64,000 nt of DNA, taken from contig CAYZMH010000001.1 of the NCBI GenBank assembly GCA_964479445.1, positions 1-64,000 on the forward strand, in the 5' to 3' direction. This DNA comes from CAYZMH01 sp964479445 (GTDB taxonomy: Bacteria; Bacteroidota; Bacteroidia; Bacteroidales; GCA-2748055). The position numbers were made by a program, and so were the translations under genes. This document shows, piece by piece, positions 53,941 to 63,259 of this stretch. The first letter of the stretch is position 1; every line of letters begins with the position of its first letter. The notes beneath the pieces were generated by a model that was given only the letters and a program-made list of their open reading frames with translations, was not told the DNA's origin and made no database searches.

Positions 53941-53948
53941 CAAAGATA
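53941..53948 (-). promoter_or_regulatory. -7 promoter element upstream of the barrel gene
   Basis: On the minus strand TATCTTTG, an exact match to TAnnTTTG, 47 bases before ATG 53893. Confidence 0.5.
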
Positions 53949-53956
53949 TTATTCTC

Positions 53957-54667
53957 ATGGTAATACTCATTACAGGCGCCAGCAAAGGCATAGGGGCAGA
54001 ACTTGCAAAAGCCATGGCAGCAGAGGAATGTACCCTGTTACTGGTTGCCCGGAACGAAACGCTGCTGGAGGAGGTCGCTGATCAATGCAGGAAAGTGAAT
54101 CCGGCTTCGAAGACCATTCCCCTGGCACTTGACCTGCTTGATCTGCCCGGACAATCGGCAAAATGGATACAACTGATTTCATCCCATACCGACCACCTTG
54201 ACGTACTGGTGAATAATGCTGGTTTGTTGGTAAATAAGCGTTTTGAGTCCCTGACAGCCCGGGAGATGGAGCAGATGGTACATGTCAATTTCCTCTCACC
54301 TGCCTGGTTGACCCGGGAATTGATCCCGCTGTTAAAATCCTCTGAATCTCCCCGAATTGTCAATGTAACCAGTATGGGAGGGATACAGGGAAGTGAAAAA
54401 TTCCCCGGACTCTCCATGTACAGTTCGTCCAAAGGAGGGCTGAATACACTAACCGAATGCCTCGCAGAAGAGCTACGCGATTATCCCATTTCGGTCAACG
54501 CACTGGCCTTGGGAGCCGTTCAAACCGAGATGTTAAAGGAGGCATTTCCTGGGGTGGAAGCACCGGTCGGACCCGTCCAGACTGCAGAATTTCTCAGATG
54601 GTTCGTGCGGGAAGGATACCGGTTTTTCCAGGGGAAAATCCTTCCGGTCTCTACAACAACTCCATAA
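53957..54667 (+). CDS. Short-chain dehydrogenase/reductase
   Basis: This 236-residue enzyme has the nucleotide motif TGASKGIGAELA, NNAGLLVNKRF, catalytic Ser in VNVTSMGGIQG and the YxxxK pair in YSSSKGGLNTL. Start ATG 53957 (MVILITGASKG) is preferred over an upstream ATG at 53924, which overlaps the divergent promoter. Substrate unknown. Confidence 0.92.
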   Translation: MVILITGASKGIGAELAKAMAAEECTLLLVARNETLLEEVADQCRKVNPASKTIPLALDLLDLPGQSAKWIQLISSHTDHLDVLVNNAGLLVNKRFESLTAREMEQMVHVNFLSPAWLTRELIPLLKSSESPRIVNVTSMGGIQGSEKFPGLSMYSSSKGGLNTLTECLAEELRDYPISVNALALGAVQTEMLKEAFPGVEAPVGPVQTAEFLRWFVREGYRFFQGKILPVSTTTP

Positions 54668-54679
54668 TCAATAATGATT

Positions 54680-55804
54680 TCAGGCCTTGTCGAGCTCATC
54701 CAGTTCAATCCCCTTTACAAAGTTTTCCTCTCTGTATTCCATGGGCTGAATACGTTCCTTCAGGATAAGATTGCCGTTCATTGCCAGGGCACGCATCTCA
54801 TCCTCACCCGGGTAGATGAACACCGGTGCAATAAAACCTACATGTTCTTTTATATAACCCGTGAGATCCGGATTGTGGGCTATGCCACCGGTAAGAATGA
54901 TCGCATGAACTTCTCCGGCAAGCACAGCGGCCATAGCACCAATCTCCTTGCTGATCTGGTAGGCCATGGCTTCCTGAATAAGACGTGCTTTCTTGTTTCC
55001 CTGCCTTGCCATGATCTCCAGCTTATGGGCATCGTTGAAGCCCATGTATGCCATTAACCCTCCCTTCCCGGTAATCATACTCCTGAGATCATCATAACTG
55101 TACCCCTCCGTATGACACAGATCGACCAGGCTTCGCAGGGGAAGGGATCCCGATCGCTCCGGAGTGAACGGTCCATCACCGTCCAGGGCGTTGTTCACGT
55201 CTATCACCCTCCCTTTTTTGTGGGCTCCCACCGATATTCCGCCACCAAGGTGCGCAATGATCAGGTTCAGCTCATGGTAATCCATTCCACAGGATTGAGC
55301 ATAGGTGCGGGCTGTGGATTTTTGATTCAACGCATGAAAAATAGACCTTCTTTTAATAGCAGGATGACCTGATAAACGCGCAACATCCTGTAATTCATCC
55401 ACAACTACCGGGTCAGCAATGTACGCCCGGGCATCCGGAAACTCCCGGGCAATGTCCATTGCAATAAGTCCGCCCAGGTTAGAGGCATGCTCACCCAGGA
55501 TCCCCTCTTTTAAATCCCGTATCATCGCATCATTAACCTCGTATACCCCGGAAAGAATCGGTTTAACCAGCCCTCCCCGTCCAATAACTATGCGAATCTT
55601 GTCCAGGGGAATGGCATTGTCTTTCACTTCATTCAATACCAGTTTCTTCCTGAATTCAAATTGATCGGTAATGAGCCTGAAACGGGCCAGTTCATCGCAT
55701 TCATGACGAATGGTTTTGAGGAAAACGGACTTCTCTCCCTGGTATACCGCAATTTTTGTGGAGGTCGAACCGGGATTGATTGCAAGAATATAACCTTTAT
55801 CCAT
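54680..55804 (-). CDS. buk: Butyrate kinase
   Basis: This 374-residue ASKHA-fold kinase has INPGSTSTKIAVY at the N-terminus, AHLGGGISVGAHKKGRVIDVNNALDGDGPFTPERSG and ILTGGIAHNP. It forms ATP and butyrate (or branched-chain acid) from butyryl-phosphate. It lies downstream of the phosphate butyryltransferase gene with 153 bases between, and convergent with the SDR gene. Confidence 0.92.
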   Translation of the reverse strand: MDKGYILAINPGSTSTKIAVYQGEKSVFLKTIRHECDELARFRLITDQFEFRKKLVLNEVKDNAIPLDKIRIVIGRGGLVKPILSGVYEVNDAMIRDLKEGILGEHASNLGGLIAMDIAREFPDARAYIADPVVVDELQDVARLSGHPAIKRRSIFHALNQKSTARTYAQSCGMDYHELNLIIAHLGGGISVGAHKKGRVIDVNNALDGDGPFTPERSGSLPLRSLVDLCHTEGYSYDDLRSMITGKGGLMAYMGFNDAHKLEIMARQGNKKARLIQEAMAYQISKEIGAMAAVLAGEVHAIILTGGIAHNPDLTGYIKEHVGFIAPVFIYPGEDEMRALAMNGNLILKERIQPMEYREENFVKGIELDELDKA

Positions 55805-55957
55805 TATACTTTCTCTTTTTGTGATGCTTGTTTACAGATGGAAAGAGCGTTACAATCATAGGCCTGATATTTGCCGGAATAAAAATTGATGCAGGGGATC
55901 AGCTTCAATCATACCATTCATGGTAACAGAGGGTAACATGCTGCTTACCTGTTATTC

Positions 55958-56857
55958 CTAGGCCGTTGCTGCTGCCAGGAGAATGGAATCAAACTTGGCC
56001 TGCTCTGAATCCGAACGGGAGGTAAGTACAATCGGAGCTTTTGCTCCCACGATCATGGAGGCCACCTTGGCCCTGGCAAAGAAAACAAGGGATTTATACA
56101 ATACATTGCCCACCTCAATATCAGGCATAAGCAACAGGTCGGTGTCCCCGGCCACCTCGCTCTTGATCTCTTTATGCCGGGCACTCTCCATACTCACCGC
56201 GTTATCGAAGGCAAGCGGCCCATCCACCAGGCAATTACGTATCTGTCCGCGTTGATTCATCTTGGAAAGAAGCGCTGCATCGGTGGTTGCACTCATGTGC
56301 GTGTTGACCTTTTCAACAGCGCCAAGAACAGCGACCTTCGGTTCTGCAACTCCCAGTTTGTTTAACACCCAGACTGAATTGTTCAGGATCGCAATCTTAT
56401 CTGCAAGATCGGGGGCAATGTTCATTGCCACATCCGTAACACTGATCAGTTTATGATAGGTCTCTACTTCAAATAGCGCAAAGTGGGAGAGGAGTTTACC
56501 GGTGCGCAGACCATACTCTTTATCAAGTACCGCTTTAAGCAGTTCTGATGTGCCAACCTTTCCCTTCATCAGCACGTCGGCTTTCCCTTGATGAACCATC
56601 TTAACTGCCTTGATGACAGCCTGGTTAGTATCTTTTTCTTCCAGGAACCTGACCTTTTTTAAATCAATATTCATTACCTCGGCCAGCCCCTCTGTTTTTT
56701 CGCGGTCTCCGACCAGGATGGGTTCAATCACCTTTTCCTGGGCAGCACGAATTACTGCACCCAGTGAGTGGGCATCTTCGGATGCGGCCAGGACCAGTCT
56801 TTTTGGATTTCCCTCGGAAGGAAGCAGGTCGCGGAGGTCGTTCAGTTTCAAAAGCAT
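55958..56857 (-). CDS. ptb: Phosphate butyryltransferase
   Basis: This 299-residue enzyme of the PTA_PTB family has LVLAASEDAHSLGAVIRAA, VLMKGKVGTSELLKAVL, FEVETYHKLISVTDVAMNIAPD and DLLLMPDIEVGNVLYKSLVFF. It is the butyryl-CoA (or isobutyryl/2-methylbutyryl-CoA) partner of the kinase downstream. A strong terminator separates it from ackA. Confidence 0.9.
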   Translation of the reverse strand: MLLKLNDLRDLLPSEGNPKRLVLAASEDAHSLGAVIRAAQEKVIEPILVGDREKTEGLAEVMNIDLKKVRFLEEKDTNQAVIKAVKMVHQGKADVLMKGKVGTSELLKAVLDKEYGLRTGKLLSHFALFEVETYHKLISVTDVAMNIAPDLADKIAILNNSVWVLNKLGVAEPKVAVLGAVEKVNTHMSATTDAALLSKMNQRGQIRNCLVDGPLAFDNAVSMESARHKEIKSEVAGDTDLLLMPDIEVGNVLYKSLVFFARAKVASMIVGAKAPIVLTSRSDSEQAKFDSILLAAATA

Positions 56858-56893
56858 GGTGTTCAGTTTGGATTCACATGCAAATAAAGATAA

Positions 56894-56915
56894 AACCGGG
56901 TTATAAAACCCGGTT
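56894..56915 (-). terminator. Terminator after ackA
   Basis: A perfect 9-bp stem (56894-56902 with 56907-56915), 4-base loop, then TTTTAT on the minus strand; 13 bases after the ackA stop. It marks the end of the pta-ackA unit before ptb. Confidence 0.78.
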
Positions 56916-56928
56916 CGCTCTTATGATG

Positions 56929-58143
56929 TTAAACACATTTCTGAACGATTTTATGGGTGTCGGAAGCAATCACCAGCTCTTCATTGGTTTTTATAACCGC
57001 AGCAGTTACTCTTGATTTGTCTTTACTGATGACCTTGTCCTCCCCTTTAACACCGTGATTTGCTACCTCATCGAATTCCAGGCCGAGATACTCCAGTTGC
57101 TGACAGATCATCCGCCTGATATTGAAATCATTCTCTCCAACACCCCCTGTGAATATCAGGGCATCCAAGCCGTTCATAATGGCAGTATAGGCACCAATGA
57201 ATTTTTTTACTCTGTAGGCATACATGGTGAGAGCCAGGGAGGCACGCTCATTACCCTCATAATAGGCAAGCTCCAGATCCCTCATGTCACTGGATATCTC
57301 TGAGATACCCATCATACCGCTTCTTTTGTTGATCACGTTGCTGATCCCTTTCAGACTCAAATGCTCTTTGTCGGCAAGATAAAGCAGAACCCCGGGATCA
57401 ATATCTCCCGTCCGGGTACCCATGATCAATCCATCCACAGGGGTGAATCCCATGGAGGTGTCAATCGATTTCCCGTTCTCAATGGCAGTGATTGAAGCAC
57501 CGTTACCAAGGTGACAGGTTACCATTTTCATTTTGCGGCTATCCCGGCCAATTACCTCGCTGGCCCGCTTGGATACAAACTTGTGGGACGTACCGTGATA
57601 CCCGTATTTCCTTATTTTGTACTTCTTGTAATACTCCCGTGGGATGGCATACATGTAGGCATGTTCCGGCATAGTCTGGTGAAAAGAGGTGTCAAAAACA
57701 GCTACCTGTGGGATCCCCGGCATCAGGGTCTCCACCGATAGAATGCCCTTCAGGTTGGCAGGATTATGCAGGGGAGCCAGGTCACTGTTCTCCTCGACAT
57801 CCTTGATGACCTCCTTGGTGATGAGAACACTCTCTGTATACTTTTCACCTCCCTGAACCACGCGGTGACCAACCGCATTGATTTCCCCGGTGTCCTTGAT
57901 TACTCCGTGCTCCTCATCGGTGAGGGCTTTGAAAACCATGTTGATGCCCACCGTATGATCGGGTATGGCAGTAACCTCTTTGTATTTCTCCTTGCCCGCC
58001 GGTTTGTGATTCAAAAGGGCGTCATTCAGACCAATCCGTTCTACAATTCCTTTGGCAATTACTTCAGCTTCACCCTCTTCTTGCATATTAAAAAGCTGGT
58101 ACTTGATCGAAGAACTACCGCAGTTAAGTACTAATATGATCAT
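56929..58143 (-). CDS. ackA: Acetate kinase
   Basis: This 404-residue kinase has LNCGSSSIKYQLF, VQGGEKYTESVLI (substrate), FDTSFHQTMPEHAYMYA, HLGNGASITAIENGKSIDTSMGFTPVDGL and FTGGVGEND. It makes acetate and ATP from acetyl-phosphate and starts 20 bases downstream of pta. Confidence 0.96.
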   Translation of the reverse strand: MIILVLNCGSSSIKYQLFNMQEEGEAEVIAKGIVERIGLNDALLNHKPAGKEKYKEVTAIPDHTVGINMVFKALTDEEHGVIKDTGEINAVGHRVVQGGEKYTESVLITKEVIKDVEENSDLAPLHNPANLKGILSVETLMPGIPQVAVFDTSFHQTMPEHAYMYAIPREYYKKYKIRKYGYHGTSHKFVSKRASEVIGRDSRKMKMVTCHLGNGASITAIENGKSIDTSMGFTPVDGLIMGTRTGDIDPGVLLYLADKEHLSLKGISNVINKRSGMMGISEISSDMRDLELAYYEGNERASLALTMYAYRVKKFIGAYTAIMNGLDALIFTGGVGENDFNIRRMICQQLEYLGLEFDEVANHGVKGEDKVISKDKSRVTAAVIKTNEELVIASDTHKIVQKCV

Positions 58144-58163
58144 AGTGCGTATTTAATAGGATA

Positions 58164-59171
58164 TTAATTTTTATTACCTGAAGCCTGGTTGGCGGTTATA
58201 GCTACCAGGTTTACAATGTCGCTAACTGAGCATCCACGCGACAAATCGTTAATCGGGGCCGCCATTCCCTGTAAAACCGGACCGATGGCCTCGGCATGGG
58301 CAAGCCTCTGAACCAGTTTGTAGGCGATATTGCCTGAATTGAGATCAGGAAAAATCATTACATTGGCATTACCGGGAACCGGACTTCCCGGGGCCTTGCT
58401 TTTTGCAATGGAGGGGATCAGGGCAGCATCGATCTGCAGATCGCCGTCAATTGTGAGACTGGGGTCCATCTCTTTGGCCAGCCTGGTAGCTTCCACAACC
58501 TTGTCCACCATTGGATGCGATGCACTCCCCTTTGTGGAAAAGCTGCACATGGCAATGCGCGGTTCAAAACCTAAAATCGAACGGGTGGTTTTTGCAGTGG
58601 ATATGGCAATTTCAGCCAGCTCCCTGTCTGTAGGATCGGGATGTACAGCCCCATCGGCAAATACCAGTACTCCCTCTTCTCCGAATTCCTGGTCCTTGAG
58701 GATCATGATAAATGCACCCGATACCACACTGATTCCGGGAATGGTTTTTACGATCTGAAAGGCCGGGCGTAAGACATCCCCCGTAGCATTCTTTGCACCG
58801 GCAACCTCTCCATCTGCATCTCCGGCTTTAATCATTAAAGTTGCCAGGTAAAGGGGATCCTCCACCAGGCGGGCAGCTTTCTCCTCATTCATGCCCTTAT
58901 GTTTTCTCAATTCTACCAGCAACTGGATGTAGGCATCCTTCTTTTCGTGATTTACAGGGTCTACAATGGTGGCTTTTTCGATATTCTTCAGACCGTATTT
59001 TTCCGCCTGCTTCATGACCATGTCGGGATTGCCTATGATGGTAACACCGGCAAGTTTTTCTCGAATGACCGTGTCCGCAGCAAGGATTGTACGCTCTTCA
59101 TCCCCCTCAGGTAACACGATCTTCTGACAGTTCTCTTGGGCTTTTTGCCGTATTTTCTCAATTAAATCCAT
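58164..59171 (-). CDS. pta: Phosphate acetyltransferase
   Basis: This 335-residue short-form enzyme has IVLPEGDEERTILAADTVI, AGAKNATGDVLRPAFQI, FADGAVHPDPTDRELAEIAIS, CSFSTKGSASHPMVDKVVEA, and NVMIFPDLNSGNIAYKLVQRLAHAEAIGPVLQGM. It converts acetyl-CoA to acetyl-phosphate for the kinase downstream. Confidence 0.96.
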   Translation of the reverse strand: MDLIEKIRQKAQENCQKIVLPEGDEERTILAADTVIREKLAGVTIIGNPDMVMKQAEKYGLKNIEKATIVDPVNHEKKDAYIQLLVELRKHKGMNEEKAARLVEDPLYLATLMIKAGDADGEVAGAKNATGDVLRPAFQIVKTIPGISVVSGAFIMILKDQEFGEEGVLVFADGAVHPDPTDRELAEIAISTAKTTRSILGFEPRIAMCSFSTKGSASHPMVDKVVEATRLAKEMDPSLTIDGDLQIDAALIPSIAKSKAPGSPVPGNANVMIFPDLNSGNIAYKLVQRLAHAEAIGPVLQGMAAPINDLSRGCSVSDIVNLVAITANQASGNKN

Positions 59172-59331
59172 TGGAAATCAATTATTTAAATTAACAGAAA
59201 AGAACGACTAAAAATAGCAAAAATCTCTAACTTTCCTCATGATATTGAAATGATTTAAATCATATTCCATCGAATTAACAACCAAATTATGCATTCAGGG
59301 GTTATACTAGTAAACCTAAAAATTTTAAATC

Positions 59332-60135
59332 ATGCAGATTGAACATTTGATGGACCGATTGTGGGTCCAGTATGCTTCGCAAAACCCCTCCGCGAAAAAG
59401 ATCCATTCGCTGTTCGAGGAAAAAGGGGAGGAGATTGTCAATGATCACATCGCTTTCCGTACCCTGAATGACCCGAGGATCTCCATTGATGTTCTTGCCC
59501 GGCCTTTTAAAAGTGCCGGCTACGTGGCATCAGGGGAGTACCATTTTAAAAAGAAAAAGCTGTTTGCCAAACACTTTGAGATACCGGGCAGAAACGATAT
59601 GCCACGGATTTTTATCAGTGAGTTGCTGTTGGAGCAGTTCTCCGAAGATCTTAACCAGGCATTGGAGCGGGCCCTTGAAGACTTGAGCGCCTCCTTCTTC
59701 GATTCTGAACTGATGGTGCTCTCGGGATCTGTTTTTGATCCCCTGTCCTATAAAACCTATGAAAAACTGCGCCGGGAATCAGAGTACGCAGCATGGTTTT
59801 ATGTACACGGATTCCGTGCCAATCACTTCACGGTAAGCGTAAACGGATTAAATCATTTCAAGTCCCTCCGGGAGGTGAATAATTTCCTTAAAAGAAACGG
59901 ATTTGAGATGAATGATTCCGGGGGAGAAATCAAAGGGGATCCGGACCAGTTGCTTGAACAATCCAGCACACTGGCCGACAAGGTGAAGGTTTCTTTCAAA
60001 GAAGGAGATTACAAGGTCCCAACCTGCTATTACGAGTTCGCCCGTCGCTATCCTGATAAACAGGGCCGCCTTTTCAGCGGGTTTATCGCAGATTCCGCGG
60101 ATAAGATATTCGAGAGTACCGACTTCAGGAAATAG
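59332..60135 (+). CDS. DUF1338 protein, putative 2-oxoadipate dioxygenase/decarboxylase (HglS-like)
   Basis: This 267-residue protein belongs to DUF1338, a glyoxalase-like fold whose characterised member HglS converts 2-oxoadipate to D-2-hydroxyglutarate with O2. The likely metal ligands are visible: His39 in NDHIAFRTL, His165 in ANHFTVSVN and Glu235 in CYYEFARRY. It is shorter than HglS/YdcJ, like many Bacteroidota versions. The next gene encodes a YdiJ-like dehydrogenase, which in Pseudomonas oxidises D-2-hydroxyglutarate; this context supports the assignment but does not prove the substrate. Confidence 0.78.
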   Translation: MQIEHLMDRLWVQYASQNPSAKKIHSLFEEKGEEIVNDHIAFRTLNDPRISIDVLARPFKSAGYVASGEYHFKKKKLFAKHFEIPGRNDMPRIFISELLLEQFSEDLNQALERALEDLSASFFDSELMVLSGSVFDPLSYKTYEKLRRESEYAAWFYVHGFRANHFTVSVNGLNHFKSLREVNNFLKRNGFEMNDSGGEIKGDPDQLLEQSSTLADKVKVSFKEGDYKVPTCYYEFARRYPDKQGRLFSGFIADSADKIFESTDFRK

Positions 60136-60179
60136 TCCCGTTCCGGGCGTCACCCGTATCTCCTCCTTGAAAATTCTGC

Positions 60180-60187
60180 TATCTTTG
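60180..60187 (+). promoter_or_regulatory. -7 promoter element of the FAD/Fe-S dehydrogenase gene
   Basis: TATCTTTG is an exact match to TAnnTTTG, 22 bases before ATG 60210, so this gene probably has its own promoter in addition to any read-through from the DUF1338 gene. Confidence 0.5.
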
Positions 60188-60209
60188 CTTTTCAATCAAC
60201 AGGATTGAA

Positions 60210-63203
60210 ATGAAGGTCAGTACCGCGAAAGAGAAGCAGTTGATCAACGAGAAACTGGGTAAAGAACTGCAGTCAGATCTCCGAACACTCGACGCAAGAC
60301 TGGACGGAGACCTCTTTTTTGATACCCCGCGAAGATGGATGTATGCAACCGATGCGTCTGCATACCGTGAACTGCCCCTGGCCGTCTGCAGGCCCAAAAA
60401 TGAGCAGGATGTCCGGGAATTAACCAGGTTTGCACGGAACAAAAAGATCACGTTGATCCCGAGAGCTGCCGGTACTTCATTGGCCGGACAGGTAGTGGGA
60501 AGAGGAATGGTGGTGGATATCTCCAGGTATATGACCGCCATTCTCGATTTCAATCCGGAAAAACGCCTTGTGAAAGTGCAACCCGGCGTGGTTCCCGATG
60601 AACTGAACCGGTTCCTGGCACCTTACGGACTCTTCTTTTCCCCGGAAACTTCCACTTCCAATCGCTGCATGATCGGGGGTATGATCGGAAACAATAGCAG
60701 CGGCCTGCACTCCCTGGTTTATGGAACTACCCGGGAACACATTCGCTCCCTTCGGATGGTGCTGGCAGACGGGAGCGGGGTTGAATTCGGACCGGTGGAT
60801 GAGAAAGCATTCCATGAAAAGTGCGGGATACAGGGAACCGAGGGAGACGTCTATCGCTTTGTAAGGGACAAGCTGGGGGAGAAGCGTATTCGCAATACCA
60901 TCAAAAATGAATTCCCCGATTCCCGGGTGAAGAGAAGAAATACGGGGTATGCCCTGGATGAATTACTGGATTGTGAGCTTTTCAGCGGAACGGAAGCTTC
61001 GCAGGAAAGTTTCAACTTCTGCCGCCTGATCGCGGGTTCTGAAGGCACCCTGGGGATGATTACCGAAGCAACCCTGGAACTGGACCCCCTGCCGCCCCCC
61101 GAAAAAGCCCTGATCCCGGTACATATGCGTTCGGTTAAAGAAGCTATACAGGGCAACCTGGTGGCCCTTCGCCATTCACCTTCTGCTGTGGAACTTATGG
61201 ACAGCACTATCCTTGACCTTACCCGCGAAAACCTCACCCAGCGAAAGAATCGCTTCTTCGTGAAAGACCACCCCGGGGCTATCCTCATCGTGGAGATGAA
61301 TGCTCCCACTCCGGAGGTGTTGCAACGTAACATGGATGGGATGATTGCCGATTTTGAGGAATCCGGACTGGGATATCACTTCCCGGTGGTAAGAGGTGAG
61401 AATATCCCCAGGGTGTGGGCCCTGCGTAAGGCCGGATTGGGCGTGCTCTCCAAGATGGAGGGCGATGCCAAACCGGTGTCGGTGATTGAAGATACAAGCG
61501 TGGTGCCGGAAAGACTGGAGGAGTATATCAATCAGTTCAATGCGATGCTCGATAAGTACGGACTTGATTGCGTGTACCATGCCCATATCTCCGTGGGAGA
61601 ACTTCACCTCCGCCCCTTGCTGAACCTGAAAGATCCCGAACATGTAAAACTGTTCCATACCCTGGCCGGGGAGACGGCCCGGCTTGTAAAAAGCTTTGGC
61701 GGATCGCTCAGCGGTGAGCATGGAGATGGCAGACTCAGAGGAGAATTTATCCCGCTCATGGTAGGCGATGAGCTCTATGAATTGATGCGGGAATTAAAAC
61801 ATACATGGGATCCCCGGGGGATATTTAACCGGGGTAAGATCACCGATACACCCCCGATGAATACGTCCTTGCGATACCGGTCCGCCCCGGGCGCAGATAC
61901 GATCGAAACCATATTTGATTTTAAAGCAGATGGCGGTATGATGCGCCATATCGAACAGTGCAACGGCTCGGGAGATTGCAGGAAGACAGAAGTGGTGGGT
62001 GGTACCATGTGTCCCAGCTATATGGCCACGAGGGAGGAGTGGACAACCACCAGGGCTAGAGCCAATATGTTGCGGGAATTCATAGCAAGCGATCCTGAAA
62101 AAGCTCCTTTCGATCACCCGGAGATCTACAAGGTGCTGGACCTCTGCCTCTCCTGTAAAGCATGCAAATCGGAGTGTCCCTCGAGTGTGGATATGGCCAA
62201 ACTGAAAGCTGAATTCCTTCAGCACTGGTACGATCAGCACGGTATTCCTCTGAGAACGAGAATGATTGCTTACATTACCAGCATCAATAAACTGGGATCC
62301 CATATGCCGTCTCTCTTCAATTATGTGGCCACATCACCGCTGTCCTCTAATCTGCTGAAAAAATTCCTGGGATTTGCCACCACCCGCAGTATACCAACCC
62401 TTGCAAGGGTTCCGCTTAGAAAGTGGGCCCGACGCCACCTGGATGCTCTCAATAACTCCCTGCCTGAAGAGGCACCGGAGGTAATCTATTTTGCAGATGA
62501 GTTCACCGAGTATAACGATACCTCCATCGGAATTACCGCTATTCGACTACTTAACAGACTGGGATACAGGGTGATGATTACCGGTCACGGACAGAGCGGA
62601 CGGACCTTTATCTCTAAGGGATTGCTGAGAACAGCTCGCAAACATGCACGAAGGTGTGTAAAAGCGCTGGCTCCGCTGGTAAATGATGACAGACCCCTGG
62701 TGGGAACTGAACCTTCGGCAATTCTGGGTTTTCGGGATGAATTTCCCGAACTGGTGGGCGAGGATATGAAAGAGGAGGCGACCCAATTATCGGAAAATGC
62801 CCTGATGATCGAAGAGTTTCTTATGGTGGCCTATAAGAAGAAACAGTTTACCAATGAGGTGTTTACAAAGAGTGTACAACGCATAAAACTGCACGGCCAC
62901 TGCCAGCAAAAGGCGGTTGCATCAACCCGGACCACCCTGGAACTGCTCTCCCTGCCCGATAATTACACGGTGGAGGAGATCCCGTCGGGGTGTTGCGGTA
63001 TGGCGGGTTCCTTCGGGTATGAAAAAGAACACTACGATGTCGCTATGAAAGTAGGCGAACTGGTTTTGTTCCCCGCAGTAAGACAATCAGAAGAAGGGAC
63101 CCTGATTGCTGCGCCGGGAACCAGCTGCCGGCACCAGATCTGGGACGGTACCGGAACCAGGGCATGGCATCCGGTGGAAATACTTTACGAAGCACTCATT
63201 TGA
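60210..63203 (+). CDS. FAD-linked and Fe-S 2-hydroxyacid dehydrogenase (YdiJ/GlcD-GlcF-like)
   Basis: This 997-residue protein fuses an FAD-binding PCMH domain (PRAAGTSLAGQVVGRGMVVDIS, GGMIGNNSSGLHSLVYGTTREHI, SLSGEHGDGRLRGEFI near 505) with a C-terminal Fe-S part. The first cluster ligands are in CNGSGDCRK (about 587-595), the second set in CLSCKACKSECP (Cys646, 649, 652, 656), and a CCG domain has CHGHCQ-like LHGHCQQ and CCGMAGSFGYE (Cys928/929). It should oxidise a D-2-hydroxyacid, D-2-hydroxyglutarate or D-lactate, passing electrons to quinone or a carrier. The DUF1338 neighbour favours D-2-hydroxyglutarate. Length matches E. coli YdiJ. Confidence 0.85.
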   Translation: MKVSTAKEKQLINEKLGKELQSDLRTLDARLDGDLFFDTPRRWMYATDASAYRELPLAVCRPKNEQDVRELTRFARNKKITLIPRAAGTSLAGQVVGRGMVVDISRYMTAILDFNPEKRLVKVQPGVVPDELNRFLAPYGLFFSPETSTSNRCMIGGMIGNNSSGLHSLVYGTTREHIRSLRMVLADGSGVEFGPVDEKAFHEKCGIQGTEGDVYRFVRDKLGEKRIRNTIKNEFPDSRVKRRNTGYALDELLDCELFSGTEASQESFNFCRLIAGSEGTLGMITEATLELDPLPPPEKALIPVHMRSVKEAIQGNLVALRHSPSAVELMDSTILDLTRENLTQRKNRFFVKDHPGAILIVEMNAPTPEVLQRNMDGMIADFEESGLGYHFPVVRGENIPRVWALRKAGLGVLSKMEGDAKPVSVIEDTSVVPERLEEYINQFNAMLDKYGLDCVYHAHISVGELHLRPLLNLKDPEHVKLFHTLAGETARLVKSFGGSLSGEHGDGRLRGEFIPLMVGDELYELMRELKHTWDPRGIFNRGKITDTPPMNTSLRYRSAPGADTIETIFDFKADGGMMRHIEQCNGSGDCRKTEVVGGTMCPSYMATREEWTTTRARANMLREFIASDPEKAPFDHPEIYKVLDLCLSCKACKSECPSSVDMAKLKAEFLQHWYDQHGIPLRTRMIAYITSINKLGSHMPSLFNYVATSPLSSNLLKKFLGFATTRSIPTLARVPLRKWARRHLDALNNSLPEEAPEVIYFADEFTEYNDTSIGITAIRLLNRLGYRVMITGHGQSGRTFISKGLLRTARKHARRCVKALAPLVNDDRPLVGTEPSAILGFRDEFPELVGEDMKEEATQLSENALMIEEFLMVAYKKKQFTNEVFTKSVQRIKLHGHCQQKAVASTRTTLELLSLPDNYTVEEIPSGCCGMAGSFGYEKEHYDVAMKVGELVLFPAVRQSEEGTLIAAPGTSCRHQIWDGTGTRAWHPVEILYEALI

Positions 63204-63259
63204 AAGAATAAATCTGGCTTTATAACCATCATTTGTTGAACACTACTAAGAGAATAACG

